From Xenorhabdus nematophila ATCC 19061 (lineage in GTDB: Bacteria; Pseudomonadota; Gammaproteobacteria; Enterobacterales; Enterobacteriaceae): 64,000 bases of DNA. Within the stretch, counting starts at the first letter, position 1; the number at the start of each line of letters is the position of its first letter. Location: NCBI RefSeq assembly GCF_000252955.1, contig NC_014170.1, positions 91,328-155,327 on the forward strand. Direction: 5' to 3'. The position numbers and the translations under genes were made by a program. The notes under the pieces were generated by a model. That model had not been told where the DNA came from. It was given only the letters and a program-made list of their open reading frames with translations, and ran no database searches. This document shows positions 27,606 to 36,868 of the stretch, piece by piece.

Positions 27606-30600
27606 TTAAGCGGCAAGTTCCTCAGTTTCAATATTGACCAGCGGATCAACGCGTTCCAACATATTGTACAGATTCAACAAACCATCACGATTTCCAAAAA
27701 CATAGTTTCCTGACAATTGGATGTGACGCCAGGCGACTGGTGAAAAACCAGCGATTTGGTTGACGGCTTTCTGATTGTCCTCATCCTGACACTTTTCAAT
27801 TAATGCAGATAACAACGCAGAGTTGTAATAAATAATACAGTTGGCAATAAGTCTGGCGCAGTCATTCCACTGTTCGATTTGATAATCACTTCCGCCCCGG
27901 AACTGATTGCCATTGACCGAGGCAATCGCCCTGCGTAACTGGTGATAGGCTTCCCCTCTATTCAGGGCTTGTTGCACAAACTGCCTCAGCGTTTTATTAT
28001 CAATATACTCCAATAGATATAGGCACTTAATCAGCCGGTCATATTCATGAAGGGCTAACAACGTTCGGTTATTTCGTTTGTCGTTGGACAGTTTTTTGAT
28101 AACGGTACTTTGTTGGGTCGCTTTACGGCTGAGTGAACAGATAATATGCTGAATATTTTCCCATTCCTGCCCGATTAATTTACGGTTGATGGGCTTTTTC
28201 AGCCTGATTTCCACATTCGTACCTGAATTGACCTCAAATTGCTCAGCAAAAGCCTGTTTAAACCGGGCATAACGGGGCGAAAACTGATAACCAAATAAAT
28301 CCAGGATGGCAAAATTAACGTTATTTATGCCGTGTGTATCCGTTGCCAGCGATTTTGGTTGAATGTCACTGCTGTTGTTGTACAGTAAATCAAAGGCATA
28401 GTGCCCTTCATATTCATTCGGTGAAATCACGGTTGTCTTGATTGGAACGTGGTTGGAGACCCGTGTCATTGCAGAGACACCTTTCCCTTTACGGAAATAT
28501 TTCGCCGAAAATCTGGCTTTAAATGTATTGATGCGACAGGCATATTTCTGACCATTGATACTGCCGAAAGGCGATGATCCGTTGAGGGTGTAGTGCCTGA
28601 AAACCGGGAGGCGGGCTGTTCCATTAGAGATGAGGTCATTGGCGGCGCTGATTGTTTCAGGCCGGACAAAGGCATCGTTAACACCCCGTAAAACGCCAAT
28701 GCTGCGATCGGAAATCGCCGCGATACGGTGAAGTCCATAATTAGTGCCATTGCCAAAAATACAAGCGATTAAGTCATCTTCTTCGGCTTTGGTACACCGT
28801 TTTCGGGTGGTTATGCCTTTAAAAACCTCCAAAAATCCCGTTTTACGATTGACATAATTCATAATCTCAATAATGCCCATGTGCCTTATCTGACTATAAA
28901 TCGGGTTATCAACGTCGTCTCGCCAACGTCGGTTGGCTAACATCCACGCGAGCTGGCTTGAACGAGGCTGTAATTTGACGAACTCATTGGTGTCACCAGA
29001 AATACTTGCCGCAACCTGATCCATGCGCCGCTCAAGCCGTTTTTCAAATTCATCCAGTGTTTGAGTAATCGGCGATGACAGCCGTTGTAATCCGGTTTTC
29101 TGGATGAGGTTAAGCCTGTCATTTTCCCAGTCTTTGATTGGGATAAGGTCATCTTCCAGTCGTTTATTTTTCTCACTTTCAGTGACGTAAGCCTTGCCAC
29201 GATCTAACTGTCTGCTGATCATACGATACAGATAAAATTCAAAGCGTTTTGTATGAACTTCCCCATTAATCCAAAGATAGCGATTGTCACTTTTCTTAAT
29301 TCCTTCCTGATGCACGGTGATAATTTTTCGTTTTTCAGTCAGTTCCTGTTTCGATAACGTAATCTGAGCTGACAATATTTTTTGATCAGCCTCGCATTCA
29401 ATGTCGATGGCAATAAACAGCTTACGCAATGAGTTGGCAATTTTTCTGGATTGTTTGTCAATGTATTCCCATTCGTAACCGGCAAGGTCAAAATCGCGTT
29501 TACCCAAGTGTTGACTGATGGCATGAATTCCCTCTTTCGGAATAAGGCCAAAAGCCTGCTGGCGAATTTCACCAAATTCGACGACATTACTGACGCTCTC
29601 GTCAACAAAGTAGTGGAGAATATTCCCGACATATTTCAATTTTTCCCTGATTAGCTCCAGTTCATCGGCTATCTTTTGCTTGGCAAAGGCTTTAGCGGCT
29701 TCATGATATTTACGGGTCAGGTAGCAAAAAGCCGTTACCAATTTGTCATTGGTTTCCCGGTAGCGGAAGTAGAGATAACAGGTCAGATACAACAAACCTT
29801 GCCAGTGTGGGTATCGGCGTACCTTGTAAACAGAAGTCTGTTTTATAATCGATGCATAGTGAATAATATTGCCTTGTGACAATTCTAATGATCCAATCAG
29901 CGATTTTAGTTCAGGGTAAATCCCTTTAATAGCGCGATGTGTTTCCAGCTCCCGATCCAATTTAGACGGTGAAAAATCACGAGCGCTTCCCTTATAAGCC
30001 GATAAACGATTAAGCAAGCCGTTAGTAGAAAGGATCTGTTTCAGTCTGTCGGCAGTCTCTTTAGACATCTGTTGAGAAAGGGTAGCTTCAATGCGCTGTT
30101 GTTCTGCCATAAGCGCTTCCGTTATCATCTCTTGCAGGCGGGTGTAACCGGGAAGAGCAATTCTCTTCTGACCAAGAAATGCCAGAATCTCATCAAAAAT
30201 ATACCGGGGATCAGTACAGATTGTTGCCACATCTTTTAGACGAGTTATCAAAGCAGAATAATGCGCCTCAGTGAAACGCTGAAAATTCAGGATGTCGAGG
30301 GCTTTGTTGACGAGTTTGGAACGGGTGCTTTTAGACAGAGTTATCCATTCAGGATTTTCATCCGGAAAGTAGGTTTTATGGATGTATTCGGCATCTTCGG
30401 CAACTTCATCAAGATTAAATTTGGGAATGACTGGTTTCGCCCGAAAATAGCCCATTAACAAAATAAAATAGATCCGGGTTTCCGGCTTATTCAACGCTGA
30501 AACGATATTGGCTGTATGGGGATCTAAAGAAAAATAATCTTCCCTGTCGGCCTGATTGAATACGGGACGTTCATACAATTCTTTGACTTCACACGGGCTT

Positions 30601-30647
30601 AAAATATGAAGTCGTTTTTCGTTCTTCTTGGTACAGTCAGTTGTCAT
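27606..30647 (-). CDS. tnpA: Tn3 family transposase, intact
   Basis: 1,013 residues, the normal family length. Catalytic sites: INGQKYACRINTFKARF, where the usual SIDGQ aspartate reads SINGQ; TDTHGINNVNF; and NRGEAYHQLRRAIASV. The asparagine at the first acidic position is notable because the relative at 8902 keeps DGQ. The change is GAT to AAT, seen on the minus strand near 28553. It may inactivate an otherwise complete protein. The start ATG is the same as in the left copy. Divergent tnpR lies across the res site. Confidence 0.88.
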   Translation of the reverse strand: MTTDCTKKNEKRLHILSPCEVKELYERPVFNQADREDYFSLDPHTANIVSALNKPETRIYFILLMGYFRAKPVIPKFNLDEVAEDAEYIHKTYFPDENPEWITLSKSTRSKLVNKALDILNFQRFTEAHYSALITRLKDVATICTDPRYIFDEILAFLGQKRIALPGYTRLQEMITEALMAEQQRIEATLSQQMSKETADRLKQILSTNGLLNRLSAYKGSARDFSPSKLDRELETHRAIKGIYPELKSLIGSLELSQGNIIHYASIIKQTSVYKVRRYPHWQGLLYLTCYLYFRYRETNDKLVTAFCYLTRKYHEAAKAFAKQKIADELELIREKLKYVGNILHYFVDESVSNVVEFGEIRQQAFGLIPKEGIHAISQHLGKRDFDLAGYEWEYIDKQSRKIANSLRKLFIAIDIECEADQKILSAQITLSKQELTEKRKIITVHQEGIKKSDNRYLWINGEVHTKRFEFYLYRMISRQLDRGKAYVTESEKNKRLEDDLIPIKDWENDRLNLIQKTGLQRLSSPITQTLDEFEKRLERRMDQVAASISGDTNEFVKLQPRSSQLAWMLANRRWRDDVDNPIYSQIRHMGIIEIMNYVNRKTGFLEVFKGITTRKRCTKAEEDDLIACIFGNGTNYGLHRIAAISDRSIGVLRGVNDAFVRPETISAANDLISNGTARLPVFRHYTLNGSSPFGSINGQKYACRINTFKARFSAKYFRKGKGVSAMTRVSNHVPIKTTVISPNEYEGHYAFDLLYNNSSDIQPKSLATDTHGINNVNFAILDLFGYQFSPRYARFKQAFAEQFEVNSGTNVEIRLKKPINRKLIGQEWENIQHIICSLSRKATQQSTVIKKLSNDKRNNRTLLALHEYDRLIKCLYLLEYIDNKTLRQFVQQALNRGEAYHQLRRAIASVNGNQFRGGSDYQIEQWNDCARLIANCIIYYNSALLSALIEKCQDEDNQKAVNQIAGFSPVAWRHIQLSGNYVFGNRDGLLNLYNMLERVDPLVNIETEELAA

Positions 30648-30653
30648 CTTCAG

Positions 30654-30764
30654 GTATCATAATTTGTAAAATTTGATACTCTATAACAACGCACATAAGG
30701 AAGTATCAAAAATCTTCTTTTTCAAGTTATGAGACTTGATGGTATCAGGATCGACTTGTGATAC
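30654..30764. promoter_or_regulatory. res site of the right Tn3 element
   Basis: Same TGATAC/GTATCA array as at 8785-8895, between divergent tnpA (minus) and tnpR (plus). Confidence 0.72.
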
Positions 30765-30769
30765 TGGGA

Positions 30770-31327
30770 ATGACGAAAATGGCATTATTGGGCTATGCAA
30801 GGGTATCCACCTCACAACAGAAACTTGACATTCAGATTGCGTCTCTGAAACAGGCCGGTGTTCGTGAAGACCGGATCTTCACGGATAAAATGACTGGAAA
30901 AACGGACGACAGAGAGGGACTGAAAAAATTGCTGGCCAGAGCAGAACGGGACGATACCATTATCTGCACCAAAATGGATCGCTTAGGCCGGAATACCGCT
31001 GACATGATAAAAATTGTCGATAACTGCTACAAAAAGGGAATTCCCCTTCGTTTTTTGGACAACCACCTCAGCACTGAAGGTACAATGGGGAAAATGGTGA
31101 TCCAGATTTTGGCTGCGGTTGCTGAAGCAGAGCGTGAGCGTATTCTTGAACGTACCAACGAAGGCCGCCAATTTGCGAAAGAATCAGGCGTCAAGTTTGG
31201 CCGAAAACCGCACAAAAGCACAGCCGAAGCCAATAAAATGATAGCCCAGAAAATTTCGATGAAAGAGGTGATGGAGAAAACAGGAATATCCAGAGCGACC
31301 TACTTTCGGCTGAAAAAAATGATTTAA
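30770..31327 (+). CDS. tnpR: Tn3 resolvase, second copy
   Basis: Identical protein to 8222-8779: catalytic Ser in YARVSTSQQ, CTKMDRLGRN, ERILERTNEGR and a C-terminal helix-turn-helix. The GTG at 30758 is an alternative start. Here it faces a complete tnpA, so this pair forms a full Tn3 module. Confidence 0.9.
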   Translation: MTKMALLGYARVSTSQQKLDIQIASLKQAGVREDRIFTDKMTGKTDDREGLKKLLARAERDDTIICTKMDRLGRNTADMIKIVDNCYKKGIPLRFLDNHLSTEGTMGKMVIQILAAVAEAERERILERTNEGRQFAKESGVKFGRKPHKSTAEANKMIAQKISMKEVMEKTGISRATYFRLKKMI

Positions 31328-31498
31328 TTTTGCACAGTGAACTTTCCGAGGGGAAGGGCACAAATCCCTTAAACAGGAAGGTAAATATAAAGGTCGCCCG
31401 GTGGATAAAAAATTGCATCAAAAAATAGAAGGGCTTCTCAGAGAGAAAAAAAGTTATAACGCGATTGTTTATTTATTGGGATGTTCCAGACATACCAT

Positions 31499-32515
31499 AA
31501 CGCGATGCTCGACTTTAACATCCTATAACGTTGGCTTGTTGAAGCCAGTCGCGTTGACTTTTACCTTGTTTAAAATTGGCAAAAATACCCAACGTGTGAG
31601 AAAGCAGTTTTCTGGCAATTCGATTACTCAAATGCCACAAATCCCGTGCCCAGCACTTCTCGATAGCAAATTGTCCGGCGAGTTGACCAATCACGGTTTC
31701 AATTAAACGGCGTTTGGCGTTAATGACCCTTCTCGTTTTTCTGGGGATGGGGTCAGCCATATTGGCTCGCACCGGGGTAATCATTTCAATACCCTCTGCC
31801 TTCATTTCCTGTTTAAATTCAACACCTAAATACCCTTTATCGCCGAGCAAACAGTCTTTTATCGAGCCGATCACATCCCCGGTTGCTTCACGCTCACTGA
31901 CATTGGCGGGCGTCAGTGTCAACCCGGTTACCACGCCGATTTCATCTATCATGAGATGTCCTTTGAAGCCGTAGTAAGTTTCGTTTTTGGCTGCGCAGTA
32001 CCCATAATCGGCTTATCCTTTGAAATTGGCACAGCCTTTTGCTCTTTTGAATCCACAGACGGGCAGCGGAAATCCGTCGATAATATGGACCGGTCTGTCG
32101 AATGCGCCCAATAATATCGCCAACTTCTCTTGCAGTTTTTGTTTGACAACCCAAAGGTTAGCGGCCTGTTTGGCAAAGTTGGCCCGTGAACCTAACCCAG
32201 GAAACCAGTCGCGCCAATGATGACAAAAATATGTCCAAATCCCTTTATCTGTTGAAAATCCTAAGAATTCACCAATCACTTCCATCGTGATGACTTCCGC
32301 ATCACTCAATTTAGGTGGGAGCCCTCGGCTTCTGAATCGCACACCTTGTTGTAACTGCGTTAAATTGTCATCTACCCAACAAAACACCCAAATGATAAAA
32401 TCTTGCTGTGACATAGCCTTTTGTTCCTTTATTTCTCTATTTTTGACGACTTAAAGTTATTTATAAAGGAGCGGCTATGTCATTTCAATTCATCATAAAA
32501 GTCGAGCATCGCGTT
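31499..32515. mobile_element. IS982 family insertion sequence
   Basis: Perfect terminal repeats AACGCGATGCTCGAC and target duplication ACCAT (31494-31498 and 32516-32520). It contains one transposase gene with a nonsense codon. It is absent from the left arm at 8051-8055, so it inserted after the duplication, or was lost there. Confidence 0.92.
31515..32414 (-). pseudogene. IS982 transposase with an in-frame TAA
   Basis: The frame starts MSQQDFIIWVFCWVDDNLTQ, then LPPKLSDAEVITMEVIGEFL and HIIDGFPLPVCGFKRAK, typical of IS982 DDE transposases. It meets TAA at 32013-32015 after NFKG. The same frame goes on as ADYGYCAAKNETYYGFKGHL ... to 31515 (LLGDKGYLGVEFKQEMK, AIEKCWARDLWHLSNRI). One TAA, probably replacing a tyrosine codon, is the only lesion; total length 299 codons. 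Confidence 0.88.
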
Positions 32516-32593
32516 ACCATATCCAAAGTTTCAAAAACCATCAAAAATTTAGAATAACTCTATAATCAAATGATTTTAAAACATTAATTCATC

Positions 32594-32630
32594 ACCATGG
32601 AACTTTTGGATGCATCGGGCACAAAACCCC
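32594..32630. repeat. Tn3-family terminal inverted repeat, second copy
   Basis: Reverse complement of 7941-7977; marks the outer edge of the older Tn3 element in the right arm. Confidence 0.72.
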
Positions 32631-32903
32631 TAAAACAGGCGCAGGGATATCAAGCCTGACGGCATGGGGACGCGCGGGGTAAAGTTGCGATTCGAGCTTA
32701 TCGGCGGTCATGTTATCAGGCAGCGGCCAGCTCATTCCCAGCTTTTTGAAGCGAACAAAGAGAGCGCAGAGGGTGCTTTTGGGGATCCCAAGCCGACGGC
32801 CAACATCGAGTCTGGATAGGTGTTCATCAAAATGTAAGCGCAAAGCGTCGAGGAGCAATGTCCGATATTTCATACAATAATGTCCACTAAAAATGATGGA
32901 CAC
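32631..32903 (-). pseudogene. istA: IS21 istA remnant, second copy
   Basis: Same sequence as 7668-7940 on the other strand; starts at ATG 32873 and is cut after about 80 codons by the Tn3 end at 32630. Confidence 0.78.
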
Positions 32904-33179
32904 TATTTTCCCCGAACCGGAGGAATACCGATAGACGGTCTAAATGAGCCGCTTACAATTAAAGACACGGATCGCTCTGCAAAAGGTCACATATTGCCTG
33001 AGCTCCCTTTAATGCGACAGAACCCAAATATGTGCTTAACGAACCAAACTGGCTTTCAAGGATGAAAATGGAGGACTTCAGGGATTTAACTTCGTTGATT
33101 TAATCCCATATGAATCCTCCTATGAAATATTTGAGTTGGATATGAACACAAGACTATCTATGAAAGTGAGTGAAACAAA

Positions 33180-34097
33180 CTATAATAGTAGTTCTTGAAT
33201 AAACCACCTTTTATCATTGCTGTGCCGAAAGAAGTAAGTATGCTCTCCAAAAGTGAAGGGGAATTGAACCTCATAAAAATGCTCAAAATATCCTGATTGA
33301 TAGCTGCTCGCCAGCTTGCCGTCAGCCAGAAGTTCCTGAATAAACCAATAGTTATTATCTCTGGTTTGTCCATAATAGAAAGTGCGCCCTTTAAAAATGA
33401 AGGGAAATAGCACCTCATAAAAACTGTGCCAATTTCCGCTTTCAGTGGTGCTCCCTATTCTACCGTCAGGCAAAAGTTCCTGAATGAACCAATAGTTATT
33501 ATCTCTGGTTTGTCCATAATAGAAAGTGCGCTTTCCAACTGTATAAGCAAACTGGAAAGGGTAAAACGAGTTCCATGTTCCTTCGTCCGTTATTTCACCA
33601 TGATTACCGTCGGGCATCATTTCTTGAACTATATAAAAGTTACCTTTTTTTTCATCAAAAGTCTGATTAAATATAAATGTCTTCCCATCAATTAAATAGG
33701 GAAACTGTGCAGAATATTCAATATTATAATAGCCTTGATTTATTATGGAGCCGAATGTTCCACCTGGTAACACTTCTTGAATGTACCATAGCTTATGATG
33801 GTCAATCATTTGAGCACGTATAAATACACGCTTTCCAACGGTATAAAGAACCGGCCTAATAGAAAGAGAAGGCCCATAATTTATATCTGTTTCATCTGTT
33901 GTCCAACTCACTATGCCACCGGGGTGAAGTTCCCGAATAAATCTACCATAACGAGATCTTTCTATGTTTTGGCCATAAAAAAACGTATGATCCCCAATCG
34001 TAAAGGGAAACAGAAAAGGATAAAAATGTCCCAATTGACCCGAATCTGTTTCATCTCCCCAAATTATATTCGAAGAGTTTTTTTGAATAATATTCAT
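33180..34097 (-). CDS. Six-repeat propeller-like protein, second copy
   Basis: Identical to 6474-7391: six units of about 48 residues with FYPFLFPF and WFIQELLPDG signatures, 305 residues, GGAG before the ATG at 34097. Two exact copies could raise dosage, or simply reflect the recent duplication of the whole arm. The coding frame is clean in both copies, unlike the neighbouring recombinase, so the gene does not look decayed. Confidence 0.75.
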   Translation of the reverse strand: MNIIQKNSSNIIWGDETDSGQLGHFYPFLFPFTIGDHTFFYGQNIERSRYGRFIRELHPGGIVSWTTDETDINYGPSLSIRPVLYTVGKRVFIRAQMIDHHKLWYIQEVLPGGTFGSIINQGYYNIEYSAQFPYLIDGKTFIFNQTFDEKKGNFYIVQEMMPDGNHGEITDEGTWNSFYPFQFAYTVGKRTFYYGQTRDNNYWFIQELLPDGRIGSTTESGNWHSFYEVLFPFIFKGRTFYYGQTRDNNYWFIQELLADGKLASSYQSGYFEHFYEVQFPFTFGEHTYFFRHSNDKRWFIQELLL

Positions 34098-34248
34098 GAT
34101 AAGTCTCCATTTAAATAAAATTATGCTTAAGATAAAATTAATGCCATACATTTTATAATCTACTCAAAATTTAAGGTTATTTTTACTCGTTAAAAGTTTC
34201 ATACCATTCGGAAGCCATGCTTAAAAAAGGATGGTATCCAATCAAGTA

Positions 34249-34286
34249 GGGGTCCTGCGGAAGAACTCTCGAAAATGACGAGTAAC
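34249..34286. repeat. Candidate Tn3-family terminal repeat, second copy
   Basis: Reverse complement of 6285-6322, starting GGGGTCCTGCGGAAG on the plus strand. Confidence 0.5.
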
Positions 34287-34321
34287 GATGCCTCAATGTT
34301 TTTTAGATTAGAATCGCATTT

Positions 34322-34938
34322 TCAGTACGGCTCTTCTTTAGCTTGTTCGCTGATCTCTTTCCTGCATTGCAAAAGATAAGAAAAAAAGGTTCGTCTTCCA
34401 ACGCCGGTCTGTTCACAAACTTCTGCGGCCGTTTTATCTGAATTTTCGTACAAAATTCTGGCGTTTTCTAATTTCTCAATGTGGGTTCGTGGGCGGCCAC
34501 CACTTTTACCTCTGGCTTTAGCCGCCGCTCTTCCGGCTGCTGCCCGTTCTGCTTTTAGTTCCCGTTCCATCTGGTGAATGACGCCCATCATGGACAGAAA
34601 ACCCCGTCCTGTTGCTGTCGTGGTATCGATATTTTCTCTCAGTGAGACCAGGCTAATGTGTCGTGCTTCCAGCGCCTGACAGGTTTGTAACAGATCCATT
34701 AATGAACGTGTCATCCGGCTCAGTTCCGTCACGACCAGACTGTCTCCCGTACGCAAATAGGCCAGAAGTTGTTCCCAGCCCGGTCTGTTCATGCGTGAAC
34801 CGTCATTTTGTCGGTAAATATTTTTCCGCAGCCCGCTGTTTTTAAGGCATCAATTTGTGAATCCAGATTTTGGCTGATGCTACTGACCCGGGCATACCCC
34901 ACACGACTTGGAGAATATTTTGATATTCCGTCACTCAT
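34322..34938 (-). pseudogene. tnpR: Serine recombinase with one-base frameshift, second copy
   Basis: Same gene and same missing G as at 5633-6249. Start ATG at 34938; frame break near 34803; the larger open part is 34792-34322. Confidence 0.85.
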
Positions 34939-34939
34939 A

Positions 34940-35055
34940 GTGCAAAAACCTGACTTATATACATCATAAATGCACGATGATTATAGCAACGGTTTTTGCA
35001 CTGTACGAAGCCATTATCGTGGTAAATTTGACATGACGTCCCCCGAGTGCAAAAA
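34940..35055. promoter_or_regulatory. Resolvase site / operator (res-like), second copy
   Basis: Mirror of 5516-5631: three TTTTTGCACT-type decamers, two forming an 11-bp inverted repeat. Confidence 0.6.
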
Positions 35056-35225
35056 GTATGTGAATCTACCTAAAATTAATGTATGTAATTCTGATAAATA
35101 TTAAATTTATCTATATAGTAGTAAAGCACCAATTTAACCAATAATTCAGAGCGGTTGTTCTACGAACAGTCACAATTTAGTTCACTATTACAATCGACAA
35201 ACCTATGTTTAATTTGGAGTATAAA

Positions 35226-35732
35226 ATGACCGATCAAAAGATATCTCAGCAATCTTCCAATGTTTTCGCGCCTCCGTCTGCAGAGGAAAGCAGTGCACAT
35301 CAGATTATCGCAAGAAGAGCTCTGGAAAACATTGCGGCGCTTGCTGGTCAAGCGCAATACTCGACATTTCGTGCCGCAAGTGCCAATGCGCTATCGGAAA
35401 CTATTTCGACATCTCAGTTCTCTCTTGCCTCAGCCCTTATCCATACTTGGGTTTATTCAAATCCAACGATTAATTATTCGAGCGGAAAGAAAGTGAAGTT
35501 TAAAGGCGAGGCTTGGGGTATTGCGATTGGCGCGGGGGTAATATGGCTTTCTGGCTGGATGGCACCGCCGGATCAAGTAATTGGCGACGTAGATTTCACT
35601 CTTATAACATCGCCCACGACAACGGAAATATGGCTGCGTAAAAATGGTGACACAATCGGTGTGCTGATTGGTGGCGGGATAAACGTCCAGGCTGGCGCCG
35701 TCAATGGTAGTGGCAAAATCGAATCGGCTTAG
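35226..35732 (+). CDS. Gly-rich beta-barrel-like protein of unknown function
   Basis: The ATG at 35226 follows GGAG by 7-8 bases and gives 168 residues. An N-terminal helical part (SSAHQIIARRALENIAALAG) is followed by beta-rich sequence with glycine-paired strands (GEAWGIAIGAGVIWLSGWMA, GVLIGGGINVQAGAVNGSGK). The pattern recalls the eight-stranded barrel of Rhodococcus VapA-type virulence proteins, but this is a weak impression and not a firm assignment. No signal peptide. It sits directly outside the right duplication arm. Confidence 0.6.
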   Translation: MTDQKISQQSSNVFAPPSAEESSAHQIIARRALENIAALAGQAQYSTFRAASANALSETISTSQFSLASALIHTWVYSNPTINYSSGKKVKFKGEAWGIAIGAGVIWLSGWMAPPDQVIGDVDFTLITSPTTTEIWLRKNGDTIGVLIGGGINVQAGAVNGSGKIESA

Positions 35733-35850
35733 TGTGGGCGATCAATCAGTAAACTGAATGAAGCCCTTAGAGCTTCATACCTCTCGCAGAGTCTGTAAAA
35801 TTTTTTGAGTAAGTGGTTTAACGTCCAACACTACCAGTCAACACGGTAGC

Positions 35851-35994
35851 ATGTGTGACCATGCAACACTTGAGCAACTGGTGGTGTTGTCCAATCTGGA
35901 GAATGTAATGAGCGCATCCCAATCACTTAGCCCCGTGCTGGAATTGAGAGGTGAAGCATGGATCCTCTCAGATTTCCGGTCTTATAGTGCCTAA
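35851..35994 (+). pseudogene. KilA-N protein C-terminal remnant
   Basis: The frame reads MCDHATLEQLVVLSNLENVM, matching DYATLEQLVVLSNLESFNAE of the intact KilA-N protein at 23428-24258, then runs into unrelated codons to TAA at 35994. Only about 20 residues are homologous. It is a second, diverged KilA-N gene of which the rest has been lost beside the ISKra4 element. Confidence 0.65.
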
Positions 35995-36071
35995 GCGGGA
36001 AGCCTATTGCTCCCTGATGGAGAGCATAAAAATCCTTGGGGCACTCTGTTCAGTTGGCGATAAAATGAGCC

Positions 36072-36740
36072 ATGCAACATATTTTTATCGGGCATCAATT
36101 CATGCAAATCTATATTGTGAAAGTGGCTCTTCGGAACGTTAGCCCTATGGTTTGGCGGCGGTTCAGACTCTCAGGAAAGACCTCTTTAGCGGCTTTTCAC
36201 TATATCATTCAGATTGCTCAAGGATGGCATGACGACCATCTTCACCAATTCCGTATTTATGGCAAAGATTATGGTATTTCCTATTCTGGCGGAATTGCGT
36301 TTCCTGATAACCCTTACAAAGTCACGCTCGATGACCTTGAATTTGATGCCGGTGATCGTTTTACTTACGAATACAATTTTTTCGAAAACTGGCTTCACGA
36401 TATCCGTATTGAAACTATTCTCGATAATTCTAACCTGAAATCACCTTTTTGTCTGGCCGGAAACCGAATGCCCGGGGCGACGTTAGCCGATGAAACGACT
36501 AAAACACTGGCATTGCTCAACGCGATTATTCATGCTGATGAAACGACCACGGTCGGAGAAATCCGTCCCTTGATTGAGGCTCTTGATACCGTCAGATTCA
36601 ATCGTCTAAAGGTTAACCGCCAATTAAGTCGGCTCAATCTTGATTCACCGGAACTTGAACCCATCGTGATAAACTGCGCGGAGAACGCACTGGCCGACCG
36701 CCTGCGGATATCAGTAAACTCCCTCAGATTGACGCGCTGA
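36072..36740 (+). CDS. pRiA4b ORF-3-like protein of ISKra4
   Basis: The product has the IYIVKVALRNVSPMVWRRFR start, then AAFHYIIQIAQGWHDDHLHQ and DRFTYEYNFFENWLHDIRIE, the signature of the plasmid pRiA4b ORF-3 family often carried by ISs of this type. An ATG at 36102 fits the family start better than 36072. After a frame change near 36700, the other frame encodes ADISKLPQIDALRAKGIKLK then an HTH-like GLGVSTYYKLRHQLKNRG ending at 36850. That suggests the native protein was longer and has a frameshift. Its role in transposition is unknown. Confidence 0.72.
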   Translation: MQHIFIGHQFMQIYIVKVALRNVSPMVWRRFRLSGKTSLAAFHYIIQIAQGWHDDHLHQFRIYGKDYGISYSGGIAFPDNPYKVTLDDLEFDAGDRFTYEYNFFENWLHDIRIETILDNSNLKSPFCLAGNRMPGATLADETTKTLALLNAIIHADETTTVGEIRPLIEALDTVRFNRLKVNRQLSRLNLDSPELEPIVINCAENALADRLRISVNSLRLTR

Positions 36741-36868
36741 GAGCGAAAGGCATTAAGTTAAAGCTAGCCTGTGATAATGTGGGATTAGGTGTTTCTACGT
36801 ATTATAAATTGCGTCACCAGTTAAAAAATAGGGGTATACCACAGCGATAGCCCCGGGAGGACAGCATC

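Larger units (their letters stand above)
27556..31368. mobile_element. Tn3-family transposon, complete (tnpA, res, tnpR)
   Basis: Ends GGGGTTTGTGACCATTCCCT (27556 inwards) and GGGATTTGTGCCCTTCCCCT (31368 inwards), both continuing CGGAAAGTTCACT. 3,813 bp with intact tnpA and tnpR and no cargo. Flanking pentamers TTTAG and TTAAA differ, so the two ends probably come from different insertion events joined by recombination. Confidence 0.85.
31372..32557 (+). pseudogene. Resolvase C-terminal remnant, split by IS982
   Basis: Same remnant as 8014-8177 in opposite orientation. The first part (31372-31498) ends at CRHTI; IS982 follows; the last codons (ISKVSKTIKNL-stop) are at 32516-32557. The inner edge of the second Tn3 end is at 31368. 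Confidence 0.72.
30599..35117 (-). repeat. Right arm of the 3.5-kb inverted duplication
   Basis: Reverse complement of 5454-8950 without differences that I could find, plus an IS982 element at 31499-32515 with a 5-bp target duplication. The arms are about 21.6 kb apart in inverted orientation. Confidence 0.93.
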
